DNA of 26,876 nucleotides from Beroe ovata. Its lineage: Eukaryota; Ctenophora; Nuda; Beroida; Beroidae. Location: NCBI GenBank assembly GCA_946803715.1, contig CAMPET010000017.1, positions 595,731 through 622,606 on the forward strand. The letters are read 5' to 3'. Below are positions 12,073-24,000 of the stretch, piece by piece. The translations under genes and the position numbers were made by a program. Numbering within the stretch: the stretch's first letter is position 1; every line of letters begins with the position of its first letter. Under the pieces are notes generated by a model, which worked only from the letters and a program-made list of their open reading frames with translations, made no database searches and was not told the origin of the DNA.

Positions 12073-15000
12073 CCAGGTTTACATCATTGGAAAGACTCCC
12101 CCCTCCGTTGGAAATAATCGTTATTACTTGCTATATTTCCTTCATAATACCCTGTAATTAGTATTCCAACAAATTTCCCTTCTCGAGCAAATTACCCTTC
12201 CTCTAACACTCGTCACCACACTTATCAGTACGCGGAGCAGCTTCCACGGGAGTATGCTGTCCTGAAATTCACGAGTCTAGGCGAGTGTCTGTTGGAGCAG
12301 AGCCTCGCGGGACAACTCAACAATAAGATCAGCCACAACTCCCTTCATCTCGCCAAGGATTACATCAACAAGGTATATAACTATAGTCGGTATTCAGTAC
12401 CGGGGAATGAATACGCCGCTCTGATCCCATCATCTCTCCCTGTTCTGTCTCTACTCCCATTGCCCTCGCTCCCTCTCTTATTCATTTCCCTCTCTCCCGT
12501 CGGTCGTCACACTCCGGTCAAACCATCATCCCTTCTTACAATCAATGTTGTTCAATATCACTATTGGAATTTGATTTGACAGCTGAGGTTAATTCTAAGA
12601 CCCTGCTATTTTATAGGTGACGGCCAATGAGGGAGGGAGAGGGGTTTGATTTGGTAATATTTGAGATAGCCGAGAAAGGTATAATGCCCCCTCCCCTCCC
12701 ACCTCCGATGTCCACTATCATGGCTTAGATCAAGTTGTAGAATGTATAACTATAAGTATTAAGTAATGGTTCTACACAGTTTTTGGATATAAGTCACGCA
12801 GAAACACGTATCTTTGTATTTTCATACCATTGTTATGTTTCTGGTGTTTTTTCTCGACCATTGATCGTCCAGATGTAACGCTTTGTGATACACATGCTAT
12901 TTTCATCGCTTGAGTGCCACGGACTTAGATTCTTGCAATGAAATAACACTCGCCTATGGTTGAAATTTTTTTGTAACAATGGCCTCCACCATGTTCTCTG
13001 ACCCCAATTTTGGTAGATTTTCGCTGTGTAGCGTATACTGACTCTTTCGTTCTCATCTGATCATTGAAGCATGGTTCACATATTCAAACTCAATAAATCA
13101 AAGGTAAGTATAAGGACCGCGTACAGCCTTGTCATGACTCATGTTACTTTCCCCGGTGTAATTCACACGTGTAAAGTAAGCTTCTTCAAACTGGTGACAA
13201 ACTCTGAGACTATGATAGTTACATTGTGTATCATCCGATTGCAGGCACTGATAACGAAGCAGGAGAGAGATGGGCAATACTACAAGGAGGCCATGTTACT
13301 CCAGGCTAAGACATTCTACATTCAGGGCAAGTTCATGGACTGTCTTGATGTCCTTGAAAAGGTGAGTTATATCATGAGTTGAAATTAATTTCATCAATCC
13401 TTTGTTTTATCCAATTCTTTATTTCCCCCTGTTTCCAATAACAGGATTGTTGGGGAGGCCAATTTGATAGTAGTTAACTCTTGGCCCTTTTCCAAGATTG
13501 AGCCTCATCATCTTGACAGGTGGATATGGAGAGTATGAAGAAGGATGTGCTGTCGTTCAACGCATCGCGTGCGCTCGCGGACGCGTATGTCTACAAGGGC
13601 ATGGCCATGGAGTACCTACAGATTGTAAACCTCAATGAGGTACTGTATCTTCCATTTGTTAAAACTGCAGCTGTCAGAACTTGACTTTGTGACCGAACGT
13701 GTCTTCCCCTCTGATATTCCCCAATAGCGCCTAGCCCCTCTCCCAATCTCCCCCTCATTCCCCAATCTCCCCCTCCCATTCCCTCAATCTCCCCCTCATT
13801 CCCCAACCTCCCCCTCATTCCCCAATNCCCAAGCTCCCCCTCATTCCCCAAGCTCCCCTCACTCCACAGGAGGAGTACACAGTGGCGGAAATAGTATCGT
13901 GTTACGAGACAGCTGGGGACCTGGGTCTGGAGCTACTGAACAGTATCAGTAGGAGTACACTCAACCTTACTCTATCTGGCGTCCTGGAGATAGCCCTCCT
14001 CCGGTCATTCCTACTACAGATGCAGAATGGAATGGTAAACTATCAGTAAACCATCACTACTCTAATGGAATCATACACCAGTCCATGTCAATATGTCATT
14101 CCGTGACCACTATATTTCCCCCAATCAGTCCCCCAATCATTGCGAAGTCTCCCCCGCCATCCTATCAACGGCTCCCCTCACACTCCCCTCTCACCAGGTA
14201 GAGGAGGGTGTGGCTCGTCTCCGGAAGATACTCCAGACATCAGATGTACCGGGCTCGGATTCACTCCGTCTCAGGTTGTCACTGACTCTAGCGCACGTGC
14301 TGCTGCACGGTGTCCCTGACAACAAGTGGTCGCCGTTAGTGCACCGTGACAACGCAACGGACTCGCTCAACAAGAGGGGTCGTAACACACCCACACTCAA
14401 GAAGTACGAGACAGTGTTTTACCCGTGTAACAAGGTGGAGGAAGCCTTGCTCTCCTTGCTCATCAGTCAGGTGGGTATTATTGCTCACTGTCAGGTTGGT
14501 ACTATTGCTCACTACTACAGTTAAGTGGGACATTATTGCTCACTACTACAGTACTACAGTCAGGTGGGTATTATTGCTCACTACAGTCAGGTGGGTTTTA
14601 TTGCTCACTACTGTAAGGTGGGACACTATCAATTAGGTTGATATTTTACCTGGCACAATTGTCAAATACATGATCTCTGATGTTTTCTCCAGGCACTGTT
14701 GTACAAGGAAGGGTGTGTGAGTCTCCACAGCGAGGACAAGTCAGAGTACGAACAAACAAACAAACAAACACACGCTCTGCTAAATATGCTTGTTTCACTC
14801 CTCGCAAAATACTCACAGTACCGACCTCTCGCCGATGTCATTGAGAAGTTCCTTAAATTCAGTCATGATGTGAGTTATTATCATATCTTCTTCCTTCACT
14901 TTCATCCCATTGATCTTTAATTTTGAATTCATTCTAAATTCACTGACTATAATCCCTGCCCCCTATGGCCTATGCCCCAGGACAAGCACATTTGCCGACA

Positions 15001-18000
15001 GTTTGGCCTGGCTCTGGTATCGTCTCAACAGTATGCACGTGGAGCAGCAGTGTTGGAAAAGTGTTACCATGGAGATATACCCATCACACTCTCCCTCGCG
15101 AAGGTGAGTGTTATGAACGTTGTAATGAACAATTGTTAAAAATTCCGAATTTCTTTTAATGCACAGATGCGACAAATGGAGAAAACAAGCAATGTGAAGA
15201 AATGAATTGGGAGCTGCTCGCTATACGTTGAAGCCCCCTGCCCCCAGGTATACATCAGACAGTTACAAAGATACGAGGACGCCATCTCACTCTGTGAGGA
15301 ATGTATAGCGGCTCTGACTCCTGACATGGAGTTCATGAAGAGTCGGGTGCTCCTTTACCGGGGTGTGGCTGAGGCGGCGCTCTGCAGAGCCACCAGGTAT
15401 GTGATAGCTCCATCAAAGCAGACTAGGAAGAGGCAACTATGTGCATGTGATAGAGTGTGTGAAATTTCAATCCTCAGTCAGCGCTCGACATCACTTTTCC
15501 CCGACAACACTTCCTCCCTGTAANCCGACCTACAGTCCCCCGACCTACAGTCCCCCGACCTACAGTCCCCCGACCTACAGTCCTGCCCCCGTAATGAACG
15601 TTGTAAAGAACAACTGTAAAAAATTCCGAATTTCTTTTAACGCACAGATGCGACAAATGGAGAAAACAAGCAATGTTAATTGAGGATGAAATGAATTGGG
15701 AGCTGCTTGCTATACGTTGAAGCCCCCTGCCCCCAGGTATACATCAGACAGTTACAAAGATACGAGGACGCCATCTCACTCTGTGAGGAATGTATAGCGG
15801 CTCTGACTCCTGACATGGAGTTCATGAAGAGTCGGGTGCTCCTTTACAGGGGTGTGTCTGAGGCGGCGCTCTGCAGAGCCACCAGGTATGTGATAGCTCC
15901 GTCAAAGCTAAATGGGTAGAGTGTGTGAAATTTCAATCCTCTGTCAGCGCTCGACATCACTTTTCCCCGACACCACTTCCTCCCTGACACTGCCTGATTT
16001 TTGACAGCACTTCCCCCTTGACAGCAATTATTCCTCGGCATCACTTTTCCCGTAACTTCTCTTTCGACAACACTTTTCGATTGACGAGTGACGATCTATT
16101 CTCTTTGACAGCAATTTTACCTTGACAGCACTTTTTACTTGACAGCAGTTCTCCCTTGACATCACTTGTCCCTTGACTGCTTCCTTGACAGTACTTTCTC
16201 CTTGATAGCCCTTTTCGACTTATACCACTTTTTCCTTGACATCACTTTAACCCTTGACAGCGGCTCTTCCTTCTTGACACCACTTTTCCTTGACACCACT
16301 TCAACCCTGGACATTGCTTTTTTCTCTTAATATCACTCCTTCCTTGGCACCATTTTTCGTCTGACACCACTTTTTTCCTTGACATCACTCTCCCCTTGAC
16401 GTCACTCCCTCCTTGACACCACTTTTCGACTGACACCACTTTTTTCCTCGAAGCCACATTTTTTATTGACAGCACTTTTTCTTTGACAGCAGTTCTCCCT
16501 TGACATCCCTTTTTCCTTGACATCACTGCTTCCTTGACACCAATTTTCCTTGACACAACTTGTCGGCTGACACCACTTTCTCCTTGACATCACTTTACCA
16601 TTGACGTCGCTCCTTCCTTGACACCATTTTTCGACTGACGCCACTTTTATCCTTGAAGCCACTTTTTATTGACAGCACTTTTTCTTTGACAGTGGTTCTC
16701 CCTTGACATTCCTTTCTCCTTGACATCACTCCTTCCTTGACACCCCTTTTTCCTTGACAGCAGTTCTCTCTTGACAGCACTTTTTACTTTGCATCACTCC
16801 TTCCTTGACACCACTTTTCGACTGACACCACTTTTTCTCCCTTGAAGCAACTTTTTTATTGACAGCGGTTCTCTCTTGACAGCACTTTTTCCTTGACAGC
16901 AGTTCTCTCTCGACAGCACTTTTTACTTGAAATCAGTTCTCCCTCGAAATCACTTTTTCCTTGACATCAGTTCTCCCTCGCAATCAATTTTTCCTTGACA
17001 TCACTTAAACCCTTGACATCACTCCTCCCTTGACACCACTTTTCGTCTGGCATCACTTCTTCCTTGACATCACTTTCCCCTTGACATCACTGCTTCCTTG
17101 ACACCACTTTCCGACTGACACCACTTTTTCTTCCTTGAAGCCACTTTTTTATTGACAGCGGTTCCCCCTTGACAGCACTTTTTCCTTGACAGCAGTTCTC
17201 CCTTGACATCACTTTTCCCTGAACTTGTCCCTTGACTGCTTCCTTGACAGTACTTTCCTTGACAGTACTTTCTCCTTGATAGCCCTTTTCGACTTATACC
17301 ACTTTTTCCTTGACATCACTTTAACCCTTGACAGCGGCTCTTCCTTCTTGACACCACTTTTCCTTGACACCACTTCAACCCTGGACATTGCTTTTTTCTC
17401 TTAATATCACTCCTTCCTTGGCACCATTTTTCGTCTGACACCACTTTTTTCCTTGACATCACTCTCCCCTTGACGTCACTCCCTCCTTGACACCACTTTT
17501 CGACTGACACCACTTTTTTCCTCGAAGCCACATTTTTTATTGACAGCACTTTTTCTTTGACAGCAGTTCTCCCTTGACATCCCTTTTTCCTTGACATCAC
17601 TGCTTCCTTGACACCAATTTTCCTTGACACAACTTGTCGGCTGACACCACTTTCTCCTTGACATCACTTTACCATTGACGTCGCTCCTTCCTTGACACCA
17701 CTTTTCGACTGACGCCACTTTTATCCTTGAAGCCACTTTTTATTGACAGCACTTTTTCTTTGACAGTGGTTCTCCCTTGACATTCCTTTCTCCTTGACAT
17801 CACTCCTTCCTTGACACCCCTTTTTCCTTGACAGCAGTTCTCTCTTGACAGCACTTTTTACTTTGCATCACTCCTTCCTTGACACCACTTTTCGACTGAC
17901 ACCACTTTTTCTCCCTTGAAGCAACTTTTTTATTGACAGCGGTTCTCTCTTGACAGCACTTTTTCCTTGACAGCAGTTCTCTCTCGACAGCACTTTTTAC

Positions 18001-21000
18001 TTGAAATCAGTTCTCCCTCGAAATCACTTTTTCCTTGACATCAGTTCTCCCTCGCAATCAATTTTTCCTTGACATCACTTTCCCCTTGACGTCACTCCTT
18101 CCTTGACACTATTTTTCGATTGACACCATTTTTTCCTTGAAGCCACTTTTTTTTTATTGACATCACTTCTCCCTTGACATTACTTTTCCTTGACAGCAGG
18201 TCTCTCTTGACATCACTTTCCCCTTGACGTCACTCATTCCTTGACACCACTTTTCGACTGGCACCATTGTTCCTTGACACCACTTTTTCATTGACAGCAC
18301 TTTTTCTGTGACAGCGGTTTTCCCGTGACATTACTTTCCCCTTGACAGCACTTTCCCACTGGCACCACTTTCCCCTTGACAGCACTTTTTCCTTGACGTC
18401 ACTGCTTCATTGACAGCACTTTTTCCTTGGCATCACTTTTTCCTGAACATAACTTCTCTGTTGACTTCATTGCTTCTTGACAGCATGTTGTCCTTGACAC
18501 CACTTATCGACTGGAATCACTTTTTCCTTGACATCACTTTAACCCTTGACATCACTCCTTCCTTGGCACCACTTTTCGTCTGACATCACTTTTTTCCTTG
18601 ACATCACTTCTCCTTTGACAGCATTTTTTTCTTGACAGCAGTTCTCTCTTGACATCACTTTCATTTTGAGGTCACTCATTCCTTGGCACCACTTTTCGAC
18701 TGAAACCATTTTTTTCCTTGACGCCACTTTTTCATTGACAGCACTTTTTCTGTGACAGCGGTTTTTCTTTGACAGCACTTCCCCCTTGACAGCAATTATT
18801 CCTCGGCATAACTTTTCCCGTGACTTCTCTTTCGACAACACTTTTTGATTGACGAGTGACGAACTATTCTCTTTGACACCAATTTTTCCTTGACAGCACT
18901 TTTTACTTGACATCAGTTCTCCCTCTACATCACTTTTCCCTTGACAGCAATTTCCCCTGAACTCAACTTGTCCCTTGACATTGCTGCTTCCTTGACAGTA
19001 CTTTCTCCTTGATAGCACTTTCCCCTTGACGTCACTCCTTCCTTGACACCACTTTTCGACTGACACCACTTTTTTACCTTGAAGCCAATTTTTTATCGAC
19101 GTCACTCCTTCCTTGATACCACTTTTCGACTAACACCACTTTTTTACCCAATTTTTTATTGACCGCGGTTCTCCCTTGACAGCACTTTTTCCTTGACAGC
19201 AGTTCTCTCTCGTCAGCACTTTTTACTTGACATCAGTTCTCCCTCGAAATCACTTTTTCCTTGACATCACTTAAACCCTTGACATCACTCCTTCCTTGGC
19301 ACCACTNATGGAGTTCATGAAGAGTCGGGTGCTCCTTTACCGGGGTGTGGCTGAGGCGGCGCTCTGCAGAGCCACCAGGTATGTGATAGCTCCATCAAAG
19401 CAGACTAGGAAGAGGCAACTATGTGCATGTGATAGAGTGTGTGAAATTTCAATCCTCAGTCAGCGCTCGACATCACTTTTCCCCGACAACACTTCCTCCC
19501 TGTAACTGCCTGATTTTTGACACCCTTCCCCCTTGACAGCAACTATAGCTCGGCATCACTTTTCCCGTGACTTCTCTTTCGACTACACTTTTCGATTGAC
19601 GAGTGACGATCTATTCTCTTTGACACCAATTTTTCCTTGACAGCACTTTTCCTTGACACAACTAGTCGGCTGACACCATTCTTTCCTTGACACCACTTTA
19701 CCCTTGACGTCACTCCTTCCTTGACACCACTTTTAGACTGACACCACTTTCTTCCTTGAAGCCACTTTTTTATTGACAACACTTTTTCTTTGACAGCGGT
19801 TCTCCCTCATAATCACTTTTTCCTTGACATCACTTTAACCCTTGACAGTGGCTCTTTCTTCTTGACACCACTTTTCCATGACACCACTCCAACCCTGGAC
19901 ATTGCTTTTTTCCCTTAACATCACTCCTTCCTTGGCACCACTTTTCGTCTGACACCACTTTTTTCCCTGACATCACTTTCCCCTTGACGTCACTCCTTCA
20001 TTGACGCCACTTTTCGACTGACACCACTTTTTTCCTTGAAGCCACTTTTTTATTGACAGCACTTTTTCTTTGACAGCGGTTCTCCCAAGACATTCCTTTT
20101 TCCTTGACATCACTGCTTCCTTGACAGCACTTTCCTTGACACAACCAGTCGGCTGACACCACTTTTTTCCTTGACATCACTTAACCCTTGACGTCACTCC
20201 TTCATTAACACTACTTTCGACTGACACCACTTTTTTCCTTGAAGCCACTTTTTTATTGACAGCACTTTTTCTTTGACAGCGGTTCTCCCTTGACATTCCT
20301 TTTTCCTTGACATCACTGCTTCCTTGACAGCACTTTTTCCTTGGCAGCAGTTCTCTCTTGGCAGCACCTCCACTTGACATCACTTTCCCCTTGACGTCAC
20401 TCCTTCCTTGACACCACTCCTTCGACTGACACCACTTTTTTCCTTGAAGCCGTTTTTTGTTGACAGCGGTTCTCCCTTGACAGCACTTTTTCCTTGACAG
20501 CAGTTCTCTCTCGAAATCACTTTTTCCTTGACATCACTTAAACCCTTGACATCACTCCTTCCTCGGCACCACTTTTCGTCTGACGTCACTTCTTCCTTGA
20601 CATCACTTTCCCCTTGACGTCACTCCTTCATTGACACTTCTTTTCGACTGACACCATTTTTTTCCTCGAAGCCACTTATATTATTGACAGCACTTTTCCT
20701 TGACACAACTAGTCGGCTGACACCATTTTTTCCTTGACACCACTTTACCCTTGACGTCACTCCTTCCTTGACACCACTCTTCGACTGACACCACTTTTTT
20801 CCCTGAAGCCACTTTTTTTATTGACAGCGTTTCTCCCTTGACTTCACTTTTTACTTGACATCACTTTAACCCGTGACATAGCTTTCCCCTTGTCAGCACT
20901 TTTTACCTGACAGCAGTTCTCCCTCCAAATCACTTTTTCCTTGACATCACTTTCCCCTTGACATCACTTCGTCCTTGACAGCAGTTCTCTCCTGACAGCA

Positions 21001-24000
21001 CTTCCCCTTGACGTCACTCATTCCTTGACACCACTTCCTCTCTGACACTACCTAATGTTTGACAGCACTTCCCCCTTGACAGCAATTATTCCTCGGCATC
21101 ACTTTTCCCGTGACTTCTTTCGACAACACTTTGGATTGACGAGTGACGACCTATTATCTTTGACACCAATTTTTCCTCGACATCATTTTTTCCTTGACAT
21201 CACTTTTTCCATGGCAGCGGTTCTTTCTGACACTGCCTGATTTTTGGCTGCACTTCCCCCTTGACAGCAATTATTCCTCGGCATCACTTTTCCCTGAACA
21301 AAACTTGTCCCTTGACATAACTGCTTCCTTGACAGTACTTTCTCCTTGATAGCACTTTTAGACTTATACCACTTTTTCCTTGACATCACTTTAACCCGTG
21401 ACAGCGGCTCTTTCTTTTTGACACCACGTTTCCTTGACACCACTCCAACCCTGGACATTGATTTTTTCCCCCTTGACACCACTTTTTTCCTTGACACCAC
21501 ATTCCGACTGACACCACTTTTTCCTTGACAGCACTTTCCCCTTGACAGCACTTTCTTCTGATCATAACTTCTCTCTTGACATCACTTCTCCCTTAACACC
21601 GCTTTTTCCTTGACATCACTTTAAGCCCGGACATCATTCCTTCCTTGGCACCACTTTTTCCTTGACAGCAGTTCTCTCTTGACGCAGTTTTTACTTGACA
21701 TCAGTTCTCCCTCGAAATCACTTTTTCCTTGACATCACTTTAACCCGTGACATCACTCCTTCCTTGACACCACTTTTCGTCTGACATCACTTCTTCCTTG
21801 ACATCACTTTCCCCTTGATGTCACTCCTTCCTTGACACCACTTTTTGACTGACACCACTTTTTTCCTTGAAGCCACTTTTTTATTGACAGCGGTTCTCCC
21901 TCGACACCACTTTTTCCTTGACATCACTTTAACCCTTGACAGCGGCTCTTTCTTCTTGACACCACTTTTCCTTTACACCACTCCAACCCTGGACATTACT
22001 TTTTTCCCTTAACATCACTCCTTCCTTGGCACCACTTTTCGTCTGACACCACTTTTTTCCTTGACATCACTTTCCCCTTGACGTCACTCCTTCATTGACA
22101 CCACTTTTCGACTGACACCACTTTTTTCCTTGAAGCCTCTTTTTTATTGACAGCACTTTTTCTTTGACAGCGTTTCTCCCTGGACATTCCTTTTTCCTAG
22201 ACATCACTGCTTCCTTGACAGCACTTTTCCTTGACACAACTAGTCGGCTGACACCACTTTTTTCCTTGACATCACTTTACCCTTGACGTCACTCCTTCAT
22301 TGACACCACTTTTTGACTGACACCACTTTTTTCCTTGAAGCCACTTTCTTATTGACAGCACTTTTTCTTTGACAGCGGTTCTCCCTTGACATTCCTCTTT
22401 CCTTGACATCACTGCTTCCTTGACAGCACTTTTTCCTTGACAGCAGTTCTCTCTTGGCAGGACCTCCACTTGACATCACTTTCCCCTTGACGTCACTCCT
22501 TCCTTGACACCACTCCCTCGACTGACACCACTTTTTTCCTTGAAGCCGTTTTTTGTTGACAGCGGTTCTCCCTTGACATTACTTTTTCCTTGACAGCAGC
22601 TCTCTCTTGACATCACTTTCCCCTTGACGTCACTCATGCCTTGACACCACTTTTCGACTGACACCATTTTTTCTATGACAGCGGTTTTCCCATGACATCA
22701 CTTTTCCCATGACAGCACTCTTTCCCTGACAGCAGTTCTCTCGTGACAACATTTTTTCCTTGACGCCACTTTTCAACTGATACCATTTCTTTCCCTTGAC
22801 ACCACTTTTGCATTCCTTGACATCACTTTTCCCTTGACAGCACTTAAACCCCTGACATAACTCCTTCCTTGACACCACTTTTCGTCTGACATCACTTCTT
22901 CCTTGACATCACTTTCCCCTTGAAGTCACTCCTTCCTTGACACCACTTTTCTACTGACACCACTTTTTTCCTTGAAGCCACTTTTTTATTGACAGCACTT
23001 TTTCCTTGACAGCAGTTCTCCCTAGACGGCACTTTTTCCTTTACGTCACTGCTTCCTTGACACCACTTTTCAACTGACACCATTGCTTTCCCTTGACACC
23101 ACTTTTGCATTCCTTGACATCACTTTTTCCATGGTAGCGGTTCTTTCTGACACTGCCTGATTTTTGGCAGCACTTCCCCCTTGACAGCAATTATTCCTCG
23201 GTATCACTTTTCCCGTGACTTCTCCCTCGACGACCTATTTTCTCCTTGACACAACTTTTCGGCTGACACCACTTTTTCCTTGACATCACTTTAACCCGTG
23301 ACATCGCTTCCCCCTTGACTTCACTGCATCTTGACAGCACTTCTTCCTTGACACCACTTCAACCCTTTACATCGCTTTATCCCTCACATGGCTTTTTCCT
23401 TGACATCACTTTCACCTTGACGTCACTGCTTCCTTGACATCACTTTTTCCTGAACACAACTTTTCCCCTTGACAGCACTTTTTCCTTGACATCACTTTAA
23501 CCCTTGAAATCACTGCTTCCTTGACACCACTTTTCGACTGACACCAATTTTTCCTTGACACCACTTTTACATTGACAGCGGTTCTCCTTTGACACCACTT
23601 CTTCCTTGACGTCACTTCTTCCTTGACACCACGTTTCCCTTGACAGCACTTTTTACTTGACACAACTTTTCGACTGACGCCACTTTTTCCATGACATTAC
23701 TTTTTCCTCGACATCATTTCTTCCTTGACATCACTTTTTCCATGGCAGCGGTTCTTTCTGACAATGTCTGATTTTTGACAGCAGTTCTCCCTTTACAGCA
23801 CTTTTGCTTCTTTCCCCCTGACAGCACTTTTCCCTTGACTGCACTTTCCCCTGAATAAACGTTCTCTCTTGACATCACTGCTTCCTTGACACCACTTTTC
23901 GACTGACACTCCTTTTTTCCTTGACATCATTTTTAACTTGACTCCTCATTGACGGTTCTCTCTTACAGCACTTTCATCTTGACATCATTTTCTCCCTTGA

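Noticed and set aside
13591-13851. Minus-strand frame with GNEGEL-type repeats
   Set aside because: It arises from the C-rich intron repeat and contains the N at 13827; it also overlaps TTC7 exon 4 antisense.
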